DNA from: Clostridiales bacterium
Lineage (GTDB): Bacteria; Bacillota; Clostridia; Christensenellales; UBA1242
Assembly: GCA_015069325.1 (NCBI GenBank)
Contig: SVIV01000001.1
Location: 232,052-296,051 of the forward strand
Reading direction: 5' to 3'
Length of the DNA stretch: 64,000 nucleotides
The position numbers and the translations under genes are program-made. Position 1 is the first letter of the stretch. Every line of letters begins with the position of its first letter. Below, piece by piece: positions 54,660-63,354 of this stretch. Under the pieces are notes generated by a model. The model made no database searches and was not told the DNA's origin. It saw only the letters and a program-made list of their open reading frames with translations.

Positions 54660-57600
54660 ATGTTTGAATTAAACAATTTTGATTCTATTAAAATTGGAAT
54701 CGCTTCACCTGAAAAGATTAGAGAATGGTCTTATGGCGAAGTTACTAAACCAGAAACTATCAATTACAGAACTCAAAAACCTGAAAAAGACGGACTTTTC
54801 TGTGAAAAGATTTTCGGACCTAGAAAGGACTGGGAATGTCAATGCGGAAGATACAAACGTGTTCGTTATAAGGGTGTCGTTTGTGATAAATGTGGAGTAG
54901 AAGTTACAAGAGCGAAAGTGAGACGTGAACGTATGGGGCACATCGAACTTGCCGCTCCTTGCACTCACATTTGGTTTTTCAGAAACGTTCCTTCTAAAAT
55001 AGGAACGCTTCTCGAACTTACTCCAAAAGTGCTTGAACAAATTGTTTATTATGTATGCTATGTTGTTCTTGATCCTAAGAAAACAGACCTTGCATATAAA
55101 CAAGTTCTTAGTGATAAAGAATATTATGAAGCCTGCGACAAGTATGGTTATGATGCTTTCGAAGCAGGTATGGGGGCAGAAGCAATCAAACAACTTCTTG
55201 CTGATGTTGATCTTAAGAAAGAAGCAAAAATTTTAAAAGAATCACTTCTTACTTTAAAAGGTCAGAGAAGAATGAAAGCAATGAAGAAACTTGACGTTGT
55301 AGAATCATTCATTAAGAGTGAAAACAATCCTACTTGGATGATTCTTGACGTAGTTCCTGTGATTCCACCAGACCTTAGACCTATGGTTCCAATTGATGGT
55401 GGTAGATATGCAACAAGCGACCTTAACGACCTTTATAGACGTGTTATCAACAGAAACAACCGTTTAAAGAAACTTATGGAACTTGGTGCTCCTGATGTAA
55501 TTGTTAGAAATGAAAAGCGTATGCTTCAAGAAGCAGTTGATAACCTTATTGACAACGGTAAACGTGGTAAGGCTGTTCAAAGTGCAAAACAAAGAGATTT
55601 GAAATCTCTTACCGCTATGCTTGGCGGAAAACAAGGTCGATTCAGATTAAACCTTCTTGGTAAAAGAGTTGACTACTCTGGTCGTTCAGTTATCGTTGTA
55701 GGACCAGAACTTAAAATGTATCAATGCGGACTTCCAAAAGAAATGGCTTTAGAATTATTTAAACCATTTATTATGAATAGACTTGTGGATATGAATGAAT
55801 CTCATAATATTAAGTCTGCAAAGAGAATGATTGAAAAAGAAAAGCCAATTGTTTGGGATATTTTGGCAGAAGTTATTAAAGATCACCCAGTATTCTTAAA
55901 CCGTGCTCCAACACTTCACAGACTTTCAGTTCAAGCGTTCGAGCCTGTTTTGGTAGAAGGTAGAGCATTAAAACTTCACCCATCAGTCTGCGCTGCTTTC
56001 AACGCCGACTTCGACGGAGACCAAATGTCTGTTCACGTTCCACTTTCTCTTGACGCGAGAACTGAAGCAAGAACCCTTATGCTTGCATCAAACAACATTT
56101 TAAAACCATCTGACGGGGAACCTATTGTTACTCCATCTCAAGATATTATTCTTGGTTGTGCTTATATGACAATGATTAAAGAAGGTGTTCTTGGGGAAGG
56201 CAATATCTTCGCTTCGCCTGAAGAAGCAATTATGGCTTACTTAATTCAAAAACTTCACATTCAAGCAAAAATCAAAGTGAGAATGACAAAAGAAGTTGAA
56301 GGAAAAGTGTATTCTAAAGTTATTGAAACAACAGTAGGAAGAATTTTATTTAACGAACAAATTCCACAAGATTTAGGATTTGTTGACAGAACAAACCCTG
56401 AAAATTACTGTGAATTAGAACTTAATAAAGCAATTGTTAAGAAAGATCTTGGAAATATTCTTGCTCGTGCTTATGATAAACACGGAACTACAGAATGTGC
56501 TAAACTTGTAGATAAAATTAAAGCTACAGGATATAAATATTCAACACTTGGTGCTCTTACAGTTAACGCTTTTGACGTTGCAGAGCCAAAAGAAAAAGCA
56601 GAGCTTCTTGCAGAAGCAGAAAACCAAGTAAGAGAAAATGAAAAACTTTTCAGACGTGGTCTTATCACAGCAGATGAAAAGAAAAAACTTAATGAAACTA
56701 CTTGGAATGAAACTAAAGGTAAAGTCGTTGATGCGCTTGTTGCTAGTATGAAAGACGACAACCCATTCAAGATTATGTATGTTTCTGGTGCCCGTGGAAA
56801 TACAGACCAGATCAACTCAATGGGTGGTATGATTGGTATGAAAGTTACCGCATCAGGTGAAAGAGTAGGACCAATTAAATCATCATTTAGTAAAGGTCTT
56901 AGTCCAATTGAATACTTTATTACTGCCCGCGGTATTAGAAAATCACTTTCAGATACTGCTCTTAAAACAGCCGACTCAGGTTACCTTACAAGAAGACTTG
57001 TTGATATTTCACAAGACGTTGTAGTTACTACTGATGACTGTTTTGCAGATCTTGGCGAAAAAGTTAAGGGAACTTATGTTCAAGAACTTATTGTTGATGG
57101 AACTGTTCAAGAAACTCTTGCTGATAGAATTTATGGCAGAGTTGCTGTTGACGATGTTGTTCATCCAAAAACTGGTGAAGTTCTTGCTCAAGCAAACGAA
57201 ATGATTTCTTTAGAACAGGCCAATGCAATTCAATCTGCAGGAATCAAGAAAGTTCAAATTCGTTCATTATTTACTTGCCGATGCAAACATGGTGTGTGTG
57301 CTAAGTGTTATGGTAGAGACTTGTCAAATAAAGATATGGTTACAGTTGGTGAAGCAGTGGGTATTGTCGCTGCACAATCAATTGGGGAACCAGGAACTCA
57401 GCTTACAATGAGAACATTCCACACCGGTGGTGTTGCTTCAGCGCTTGATATTACTCAAGGTCTTCCACGTGTAGAAGAAATTTTCGAAGCAAGAAAACCA
57501 AAAGGAGAAGGTCTTCTTTCTGAAGTTGCAGGTAAAGTTTCTATTAAACAAGATGCTAAATATGCATATATCACAGTTGCTTCTCGTGATGGTGATGTTG

Positions 57601-58211
57601 AATATGAAGTTAAGAAGCCAGCAGTTATTCTTGTAAATAATGGAGATTCTGTTGAGCCAGGAACTCAGCTCACAGCCGGAGCTTTAAACCCAGCCGATCT
57701 TCTTAGAATGAAAGGTGTTAAAGGACTTCAAGAATATATGCTCGAACAAGTTATCAACACATATAGAAGTCAAGGTGTTAAAGTTAATGATAAACACATT
57801 GAAATCATCATTCGTCAAATGCTTAAGAAAGTTAAAGTTGAATCTGCAGGAGATACATCATTACTTCCAGGTGAAGTTGTTGATGTTTATAGATGCGATG
57901 AAGAAAATGAAAAAATTCTTCAAGAAGGTGGCGTTCCTGCTACTGTTAAGAGAATTTTGCTTGGTATTACTAAGGCTTCTCTTTCAACTGAAAGCTTCCT
58001 TTCTGCGGCTTCCTTCCAAGAAACATCAAGAACTCTTACAGACGCTGCTGTTAAAGGTAAAGTAGATAATCTTATCGGTCTTAAAGAAAATGTTATTATC
58101 GGAAAACTTATTCCTGCAGGAACAGGCTTGAAATCTTATAGATCAGTTATGCCTGTAGTTGTAAAAGAAGAAATGACACAAATTTTTGATGATACAGATA
58201 TCGCAGAATAA
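54660..58211 (+). CDS. rpoC: RNA polymerase beta' subunit
   Basis: Catalytic core subunit; 1183 residues, the size typical of Firmicutes without large insertions. It has the N-terminal zinc site (Cys-Gln-Cys-Gly ... Cys-Asp-Lys-Cys-Gly, ~60-78), the active-site Asn-Ala-Asp-Phe-Asp-Gly-Asp (448-454) with three metal-binding Asp, the bridge/trigger regions ('[14 protein letters not shown]'), and the second zinc site (Cys-Arg-Cys ... Cys-Ala-Lys-Cys). AAGGGGAT SD. Co-transcribed with rpoB and followed by a strong terminator. Confidence 0.98.
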   Translation: MFELNNFDSIKIGIASPEKIREWSYGEVTKPETINYRTQKPEKDGLFCEKIFGPRKDWECQCGRYKRVRYKGVVCDKCGVEVTRAKVRRERMGHIELAAPCTHIWFFRNVPSKIGTLLELTPKVLEQIVYYVCYVVLDPKKTDLAYKQVLSDKEYYEACDKYGYDAFEAGMGAEAIKQLLADVDLKKEAKILKESLLTLKGQRRMKAMKKLDVVESFIKSENNPTWMILDVVPVIPPDLRPMVPIDGGRYATSDLNDLYRRVINRNNRLKKLMELGAPDVIVRNEKRMLQEAVDNLIDNGKRGKAVQSAKQRDLKSLTAMLGGKQGRFRLNLLGKRVDYSGRSVIVVGPELKMYQCGLPKEMALELFKPFIMNRLVDMNESHNIKSAKRMIEKEKPIVWDILAEVIKDHPVFLNRAPTLHRLSVQAFEPVLVEGRALKLHPSVCAAFNADFDGDQMSVHVPLSLDARTEARTLMLASNNILKPSDGEPIVTPSQDIILGCAYMTMIKEGVLGEGNIFASPEEAIMAYLIQKLHIQAKIKVRMTKEVEGKVYSKVIETTVGRILFNEQIPQDLGFVDRTNPENYCELELNKAIVKKDLGNILARAYDKHGTTECAKLVDKIKATGYKYSTLGALTVNAFDVAEPKEKAELLAEAENQVRENEKLFRRGLITADEKKKLNETTWNETKGKVVDALVASMKDDNPFKIMYVSGARGNTDQINSMGGMIGMKVTASGERVGPIKSSFSKGLSPIEYFITARGIRKSLSDTALKTADSGYLTRRLVDISQDVVVTTDDCFADLGEKVKGTYVQELIVDGTVQETLADRIYGRVAVDDVVHPKTGEVLAQANEMISLEQANAIQSAGIKKVQIRSLFTCRCKHGVCAKCYGRDLSNKDMVTVGEAVGIVAAQSIGEPGTQLTMRTFHTGGVASALDITQGLPRVEEIFEARKPKGEGLLSEVAGKVSIKQDAKYAYITVASRDGDVEYEVKKPAVILVNNGDSVEPGTQLTAGALNPADLLRMKGVKGLQEYMLEQVINTYRSQGVKVNDKHIEIIIRQMLKKVKVESAGDTSLLPGEVVDVYRCDEENEKILQEGGVPATVKRILLGITKASLSTESFLSAASFQETSRTLTDAAVKGKVDNLIGLKENVIIGKLIPAGTGLKSYRSVMPVVVKEEMTQIFDDTDIAE

Positions 58212-58214
58212 AAC

Positions 58215-58249
58215 AAAAAAGCTTATTGAATAATCAATAAGCTTTTTTT
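58215..58249 (+). terminator. Terminator of rpoB-rpoC
   Basis: A perfect 15-bp stem (58215-58229 with 58234-58248), 4-nt loop and T7. Confidence 0.93.
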
Positions 58250-58282
58250 ATTTCAAAATTACTATTTTAATGAAAAGAACAT

Positions 58283-59134
58283 TTAAATTGAATTGTTTTC
58301 ATTTTCGCACTCGTAATGATAAATGATTTGTTCGCAAATATTTGAAATCTCACTTCTATTTTTCAATTTATCTTTGGTAAGAGTTTCTCTGACATTAAGC
58401 CACGTCCTTTGTTTTAAAAATTCATTTTCGGGCTGAAAAAACAAATCGTTTGTTGATATTTCTAAATTGGCATATTTATAATAATTTTTCAATCGTTTTA
58501 AAAATAAATTATTATTGACAGATATGTCATTTGCAGGATTGCGAATAGGGTAGTCCTGTCCTAATTGCAAAAACACAGTATTGTGTTTGTTGAGAAAATT
58601 TCCAATTTGTTTTTGTAACAATTGGATTTTTGGGTGAAAGAAATTAATAGAGTTCCAACCAAAGCTTGCTGGTGGTGAAATAATAAATTGCTGATCAGAT
58701 GTTGAAAATATTTTATTTAAAACATCAAAAGAGAATTTATTTAAATAGTAAACTTCGTCATAATAACTTTTACATTTATCTATAGAATTATGATAATCAT
58801 AAAAATCTTTGTAAAATTGTTTGAGTCCGCCTAATAGGCTGTTATAGAAACGGTATAAATCAACTATTTCATAGACCAGGCTAATTTCTTTTTTTGTTTC
58901 GTCTTCTGTTAAAGGAATATCTCTTTTAATTGATTTTAATTCATCTATTTGTGTTTCAATAAAATACTGTTGCATTTTAGGTGATTGTGAAATTAATCCT
59001 CTATATTCAGCTTCAATAAAGAATAACAAATCATCAGTATCAATCATTGGCAGTTTTGTCTTCTCGGATAATGCTGACGCAATTAAGCTTTTCCCAACTC
59101 CGCAAGGTCCTAGCACTACAATAGATTTTTTCAT
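58283..59134 (-). CDS. P-loop kinase-like protein of unknown substrate
   Basis: 283 residues. Walker A Gly-Pro-Cys-Gly-Val-Gly-Lys-Ser (9-16), then 'Leu-Pro-Met-Ile-Asp-Thr-Asp-Asp' (~28-35), resembles the start of shikimate/adenylate-kinase-type small-molecule kinases. After residue ~50 the sequence departs from those families, with a long helical, Tyr/Asn-rich insertion and no recognisable lid, so the substrate is unknown. AAGGAG SD and a TATAAT -10 on the minus strand. Convergent with rpoC. Confidence 0.7.
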   Translation of the reverse strand: MKKSIVVLGPCGVGKSLIASALSEKTKLPMIDTDDLLFFIEAEYRGLISQSPKMQQYFIETQIDELKSIKRDIPLTEDETKKEISLVYEIVDLYRFYNSLLGGLKQFYKDFYDYHNSIDKCKSYYDEVYYLNKFSFDVLNKIFSTSDQQFIISPPASFGWNSINFFHPKIQLLQKQIGNFLNKHNTVFLQLGQDYPIRNPANDISVNNNLFLKRLKNYYKYANLEISTNDLFFQPENEFLKQRTWLNVRETLTKDKLKNRSEISNICEQIIYHYECENENNSI

Positions 59135-59262
59135 AAAATCTCCTTAATTGAGCAAGATTATATCATATAAATTTCCATTTTGCAATATTCTTATCAGAAC
59201 ATTGTTGTATCAATTAATAAAAAACATCAAAATAAAACTCACAAACTTTTGAAACTAGTAAA

Positions 59263-59296
59263 AAACAACAAGAAATAACATCTTGTTGTTTTTTTA
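59263..59296. terminator. Bidirectional terminator 3' of the C39-like gene
   Basis: A perfect 10-bp stem AACAACAAGA/TCTTGTTGTT (59263-59272 with 59281-59290), flanked by T7 on the plus strand and T6 on the minus strand. Its natural use is ending the minus-strand gene at 59370. Between 59135 and 59369 nothing else was seen apart from the promoter of the gene at 59134. Confidence 0.8.
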
Positions 59297-59369
59297 TAAT
59301 ATAATAAAGATCAAACAACGTTTTATTTGAGTTGCGATCAATAATATAATTTAGTTCAATTAAACAAAT

Positions 59370-59945
59370 TTATTTTCTATTAAACAATACACATTCTCTT
59401 TTTAGAATAGGGCCTAAGGCGTTCTCATATTTTTGTTCACTAAGAAATCTTTGAATCCTTACCTTTCGATTATATAAGAATGGTTTGTCTGCAATATAAA
59501 ATATATTATTATTGTTTTTATAATGACTTTCTGGATAGTAATATGGATCAAAAATATATACAAATTCATTGTCTAAATCTGTTATTGACACATAGTGTTC
59601 GCATCCTTGATAAGTTCTAAGGTTTACACAGCCTTTGTTTTTAATACAGTTTTTAATTTTTTCTAGTGTAACATTATTTCCAGACAAATATTCACACACA
59701 ATTCCAAAATCTTTATTTTCACTAAAGTTGGTTATCCACCTAGATAAATATTGAACAGCTTCTCTACTGGTTCCTTTTTGGCCTAAGTTCCCAAATTCGT
59801 CATAACAATCCAAAGTATAACTACTTATCGCTTTTACTAATTCAGCAGGAATTTCTTCTCGTTTAAACAAATAAGTAATGCAATTTAATAAACTAACACT
59901 TCCACAATCGAATTCTGTTATTTGATATCTTAATGGTGTTTTCAT
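59370..59945 (-). CDS. C39-like cysteine protease homologue (stand-alone)
   Basis: 191 residues. The N-terminus 'Arg-Tyr-Gln-Ile-Thr-Glu-Phe-Asp-Cys-Gly-Ser-Val-Ser-Leu' matches peptidase C39 domains, with Gln8 (oxyanion hole) and Cys14. 'Gly-Cys-Glu-His-Tyr-Val-Ser-Ile' gives His117, and 'Tyr-Ile-Phe-Asp-Pro' gives Asp133, completing a triad. C39 domains usually cleave double-glycine leaders within ABC exporters; no transporter or leader-peptide gene is nearby, so the substrate is unknown and the protein may have another papain-fold role. The start was set at 59945, with GAGG upstream and a TATAAT -10; the frame to 59996 runs through the promoter. Confidence 0.75.
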   Translation of the reverse strand: MKTPLRYQITEFDCGSVSLLNCITYLFKREEIPAELVKAISSYTLDCYDEFGNLGQKGTSREAVQYLSRWITNFSENKDFGIVCEYLSGNNVTLEKIKNCIKNKGCVNLRTYQGCEHYVSITDLDNEFVYIFDPYYYPESHYKNNNNIFYIADKPFLYNRKVRIQRFLSEQKYENALGPILKRECVLFNRK

Positions 59946-60004
59946 GTTCACAACCTCTTCAAAATTATAACATATCCAATTATTAATTGCAAACATATTG
60001 TTTG

Positions 60005-60162
60005 TATAATTTGAAATTAATTTAAATGTGAAATATAAGCAGAACTATTTGTTTTTTGTGGTTGTTATGAGAGAGTAAACAAAACACCTTAACCATAGTT
60101 GATTAAAGTGTTAATATTTCGCTAGTTTCAAAATGTAGCCGCTAAAAATAAGGTGTTTTTTT
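60005..60162 (+). ncRNA. Possible small RNA with terminator and competing hairpin
   Basis: TATAAT (60005-60010) could start a ~145-nt RNA. It ends in an 11-bp stem (60081-60091 with 60149-60159) plus T7, a terminator with an unusually long 57-nt loop. Part of the 5' arm (60083-60094) can instead pair with 60101-60112, with two mismatches, and the loop has a third short stem GCTA/TAGC (60121-60124 with 60136-60139). No protein is encoded. It may be an independent small RNA or a switch; the downstream gene has its own start signals. Confidence 0.4.
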
Positions 60163-60221
60163 GTTAATCAGTCAATAGTCCTTTACTTTTTCGACTAAAA
60201 ATGATAAAATATAACATATTA

Positions 60222-60839
60222 ATGAAAAATAAAACGATGTATCTTATCAGTGGAATTTTGATAGCAGTGTCTCTTGTGATAGTGTTAGTTTTTGTTTTGC
60301 TTCCAAGAGAAAGCACTGGGCTAATACGTCCATTAAATTATTCTTTTGAGAATGTAGAACTGAAAGTTGGAGAAAGTAAAACGGATTTTTATCAAATATC
60401 TGTTAGTAATGCACTCCTTACATTTTCAGTGGATCAAGAAGGCATTATAGAAATTGATAATGAACATATTAAAGGATTAAAAGCAGGCAATGTGGTTGTT
60501 TGTGTAGAAATTAATCATAATTCGCAAGTTTTGACAGAAGAATTTAACGTAACAGTATATCAAGATGAATATCATTTAGAAATAGATGTGGTGCAGGGCG
60601 GCGAATTTAAAGATGGCTCGCTGATACTCTCATCTTCAATTTGCGATTTTAATATATTTATTTACGATAAGTATGATAATCTTGTTGTTTGCAAACTGAA
60701 TATTGTCTCGTCAAACGATGCAGAAATTTCTTTTTTATTTAGATTATACAGACTTACAACTGAATCATCTTGCATTCTTACCATAGAAGCTGAAGAAATT
60801 AATCTTATTTATACAATTTCGGTCATAAGTCTGTATTAA
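60222..60839 (+). CDS. Membrane-anchored protein with Big_2-like domain
   Basis: 205 residues from the start chosen (an ATG at 60201 is possible but overlaps the -10 region). One membrane helix (~8-29), then a bacterial Ig-like segment: 'Val-Glu-Leu-Lys-Val-Gly-Glu-Ser' ... 'Gly-Ile-Ile-Glu-Ile-Asp-Asn ... Ile-Lys-Gly-Leu-Lys-Ala-Gly-Asn-Val', the typical Big_2 pattern. A second beta-rich domain follows. No SD; TTTACT (60183-60188), 16 nt and TAAAAT (60205-60210) predict a leader of about 5 nt. Confidence 0.7.
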   Translation: MKNKTMYLISGILIAVSLVIVLVFVLLPRESTGLIRPLNYSFENVELKVGESKTDFYQISVSNALLTFSVDQEGIIEIDNEHIKGLKAGNVVVCVEINHNSQVLTEEFNVTVYQDEYHLEIDVVQGGEFKDGSLILSSSICDFNIFIYDKYDNLVVCKLNIVSSNDAEISFLFRLYRLTTESSCILTIEAEEINLIYTISVISLY

Positions 60840-60849
60840 GTTTTTTGGG

Positions 60850-60925
60850 AACGCAAAAGCACAATATTTTTTTTAATAACTTAGGAGATTGTCCTTTTGC
60901 GTTTGCGCTTAAACTTTTTAAGCAC
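60850..60925. repeat. Pair of hairpins without T run, after the Big_2-like gene
   Basis: A long stem AACGCAAAAG-c-ACAAT with ATTGT-c-CTTTTGCGTT (60850-60865 with 60888-60903, one C/C mismatch) is followed by a second hairpin with stem CTTAAA/TTTAAG near 60907-60922. Neither has an adjacent U tract, so they are not ordinary intrinsic terminators. Confidence 0.6.
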
Positions 60926-60945
60926 AACTTTAATATATCATAATT

Positions 60946-61006
60946 TTTTACAAAAGTAAAGCAATTTTTGTAATATTTTACAAAAATATTAAAAAATTTT
61001 ACAAAA
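60946..61006. repeat. Three direct repeats TTTTACAAAA at near-helical spacing
   Basis: Exact copies at 60946-60955, 60976-60985 and 60997-61006 (start-to-start 30 and 21 bp). Reverse-oriented near-copies (TTTTTGTAA) occur at ~60965. They lie in the 344-bp gene-free, very AT-rich stretch 60840-61183, which otherwise contains the hairpins and a terminator. Confidence 0.55.
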
Positions 61007-61044
61007 AAGTATTAAAATTGTAAAAATTTACACATTTTTATATT

Positions 61045-61073
61045 AAAAAAGACGAGTTTTCTCGTCTTTTTTT
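61045..61073. terminator. Bidirectional terminator downstream of tRNA-Glu
   Basis: A perfect 12-bp stem AAAAAAGACGAG/CTCGTCTTTTTT (61045-61056 with 61061-61072), loop TTTT. It serves the minus-strand tRNA gene. Confidence 0.88.
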
Positions 61074-61183
61074 GCTTTTTGAGAATTTTGTTGGTTTTAT
61101 TTTAACAATTTTTTTAAAGAATTATCTTTAAATAATAAATTAAAACATAATCGCTTAAAACTTTTCTTATATAAAAATTTATT

Positions 61184-61258
61184 TGGTAGCCCCTAGGGGA
61201 ATCGAACCCCTGATTCCACCGTGAGAGGGTGGCGTCTTGACCGCTTGACCAAGGGGCC
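61184..61258 (-). tRNA. tRNA-Glu (anticodon CTC)
   Basis: A full cloverleaf on the minus strand. The acceptor stem GGCCCCT pairs with AGGGGCT, followed by a discriminator A and an encoded CCA. The anticodon stem CCACC/GGTGG holds the loop CTCTCAC, giving anticodon CTC (reads GAG). The T arm contains GGTTCGATTCC. Upstream, TTGCAA-17-TATACT is a plausible promoter (minus strand, 61317-61277 region). It stands alone, with its own terminator. Confidence 0.95.
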
Positions 61259-61379
61259 ATTAATTAAAGCAAAATTAGTATAACAAATAAAGACCAAATT
61301 TGCAAGTATTATTAAAGATTTTTATTGAATTATTTTGTTTTTTTAGATTTTTTTATTATACTAATTTTAGGAGTAATGT

Positions 61380-62213
61380 ATGTTTTTTAATAAAAAAATC
61401 AAAGTAGGCCTTGCATTAGGTGGTGGTGGAGCAAGAGGATTTACCCATTTAGGTGCTATGAAAGCATTCGAAGAATTCGGAATTAAATTTGATTTTGTTG
61501 CAGGCACATCGGCAGGTTCTCTTGCGGGGGCTTTTTATTCAGCTGGTTATACATACCAACAAATGTATAATGTGATAAACAATGTAAAAGAAAAGGATAT
61601 TAGGACAAATGTTATTCCGTTTACAACTTCAAAAACTGATGGAATAGGTGATATTTTACGAAAAAATTTAGGTGATATTAATATAGAATCACTAAACATT
61701 CCCTTTGCTGCAGTTGCAGTTGATTTAAAATCAGCGAAAGAAGTTGTAATCGCAAAAGGCAATTTAGCAAAAGCTGTCGAAGGAAGTTGTGCTGTTCCGG
61801 GGATATTTCAACCTGTTTTATTTGAAGATATGATTTTAAGCGACGGGGGGTTGCAAAACACAATCCCAGCGGATATTCCTAGGTTGTTTGGTTGTGATTA
61901 CGTAGTATCTGTTGACGTCAACAAATCGCGTGCTTATGGCACAAATTCAACAAAATTTTTAGATGTTATTATGTGTTCAATACGCATTTTAATGAAGAGC
62001 AATGCCGTTCGTGGTTATGTAAATTCAGATATTGTTGTTATGCCTGAAACAAAACGTTTTAAATCGACTAAAACTGACGGGATTGATGATATGATTGAAG
62101 AAGGGTATAAGGCAACAATTGATATTATGCCACAAATTATGGAACTGTTTACACGCAAAAAGCGTTCAAAATTTAAATTTGTTCCGCCAAAGGATATTAA
62201 AATAATAAAATAA
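61380..62213 (+). CDS. Patatin-like phospholipase (RssA/YlbK type)
   Basis: Lipid acyl hydrolase; 277 residues. It has the oxyanion glycine loop Gly-Gly-Gly-Gly-Ala-Arg-Gly (14-20), the nucleophile elbow Gly-Thr-Ser-Ala-Gly (Ser44) and the catalytic Asp in Asp-Gly-Gly (Asp155), so the Ser-Asp dyad is intact. The C-terminus is basic (Arg-Lys-Lys-Arg-Ser-Lys). The physiological substrate is unknown. AGGAG precedes the ATG. The next gene starts within its stop codon (TAATG). Confidence 0.92.
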   Translation: MFFNKKIKVGLALGGGGARGFTHLGAMKAFEEFGIKFDFVAGTSAGSLAGAFYSAGYTYQQMYNVINNVKEKDIRTNVIPFTTSKTDGIGDILRKNLGDINIESLNIPFAAVAVDLKSAKEVVIAKGNLAKAVEGSCAVPGIFQPVLFEDMILSDGGLQNTIPADIPRLFGCDYVVSVDVNKSRAYGTNSTKFLDVIMCSIRILMKSNAVRGYVNSDIVVMPETKRFKSTKTDGIDDMIEEGYKATIDIMPQIMELFTRKKRSKFKFVPPKDIKIIK

Positions 62214-63301
62214 TGAATAATCAAAAACCTAATTTGTTTGCAAAAGATACAACTAAATTTAATCAACTTATTTTTAAAGTTAGCATAACGTTGTTTATTG
62301 CTATTATTTTTGTTGTCTTCTTTTTATCATTTGGTGGGCTTGCGACTTTTGAACCTGCTAGATATGTTGACTATTTTAAAAATTACGAGTTTCAATTGCA
62401 TACTATTGATGTTGAAAATGGAGACGCTTTTTTATTGAGGCTTCCTAATGATAAAGTAATGCTGATTGATTGTGGTGATAGCGAGTATGAAGATAGGGTT
62501 TTGTCTTATATAAGTCAGTTTATGAAAAGTGAAAATCTTCAAAAAATAGACTATTTTATTCTCACGCATACAGATAGCGATCATATTGGAAATGCATCGG
62601 CAATTATAAATAAATTTAATGTTGTAAATTTGTATAGGCCCAAGATTTATTCAAAAGATGAAGAAAAGTTGTTGTCACAAAATGAAGGTTATAAAGTCGA
62701 GAGTTCAAAGACCTATAATGATGTAATTTTGTCGGCATATGCCAAGGGGTGCAATATTATATTTAATGAAGCGGGTCTGTCAATTTCATTGTCGTATTGT
62801 CAGATAGATTTTTTGTCGCCGAATTTGAATGACTATGCAAATGACAATGATTATAGTGCAGTGGTTATGCTAAAATATTTTTCTACAAAAATTTTATTTA
62901 TGGGCGATGCTAGCAGTCAAGTAGAAGAATCATTAATCGATAAGTATGGCAACGATTTGCAAGCAGATATCCTAAAGATAGGACATCACGGGTCAAAGAG
63001 TTCCACTTCAAACGAATTTTTGCAAGCGGTGAAGCCTAAATATGCAATTTTATCGTGTGGCGATAATTCTTCAATTTTACCAAATAATGAAGTGATTACA
63101 TTACTTGAAAATAATAATATACATATTCTTTCTACAATGAAATTGCAAAATTTTGCGATATCTATTTATTTGGGAGATATAGCTTTTAAAGCGCAGGACG
63201 CGTATTTTAATTACTGGGCAATCATCTTTGTTGTGTTGACCATTGTGGTTGTAATTTTGTTTAAAATTGATTTTTCGCCTAATAAAGTAACTAAAAAATG
63301 A
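62213..63301 (+). CDS. ComEC/Rec2-type metallo-beta-lactamase-fold hydrolase, membrane anchored
   Basis: 362 residues. N-terminal membrane helix (~20-45), an outer metallo-beta-lactamase domain with His119-Thr-Asp121-Ser-Asp123-His124, 'Phe-Met-Gly-Asp' and 'Ile-Gly-His-His-Gly-Ser', and a second membrane helix near the C-terminus (~330-350). This is the hydrolase part of ComEC-like proteins without the channel helices. Nuclease or phosphodiesterase activity outside the membrane is inferred. Its ATG overlaps the patatin gene's stop, so translation is coupled. Confidence 0.88.
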   Translation: MNNQKPNLFAKDTTKFNQLIFKVSITLFIAIIFVVFFLSFGGLATFEPARYVDYFKNYEFQLHTIDVENGDAFLLRLPNDKVMLIDCGDSEYEDRVLSYISQFMKSENLQKIDYFILTHTDSDHIGNASAIINKFNVVNLYRPKIYSKDEEKLLSQNEGYKVESSKTYNDVILSAYAKGCNIIFNEAGLSISLSYCQIDFLSPNLNDYANDNDYSAVVMLKYFSTKILFMGDASSQVEESLIDKYGNDLQADILKIGHHGSKSSTSNEFLQAVKPKYAILSCGDNSSILPNNEVITLLENNNIHILSTMKLQNFAISIYLGDIAFKAQDAYFNYWAIIFVVLTIVVVILFKIDFSPNKVTKK

Positions 63302-63320
63302 TAAATTGATTTAATTTAAT

Positions 63321-63354
63321 TTGATAATTGGTGTTTTTGTGTTATCATATTAAT
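63321..63354 (+). promoter_or_regulatory. Leaderless promoter of the shikimate-kinase-like gene
   Basis: TTGATA (63321-63326), a 16-nt spacer and TATCAT (63343-63348), then 6 nt to the ATG at 63355. No SD. Confidence 0.6.

Noticed and set aside
60946-61030. CRISPR array or replication origin from the AT-rich repeats
   Set aside because: Repeats are 10 nt with no unique spacers of constant length; no DnaA boxes (TTATCCACA-like) or dnaA/dnaN genes are present.
61259-61380. Attachment site at the tRNA-Glu gene
   Set aside because: No duplicated tRNA 3' end and no integrase gene nearby.
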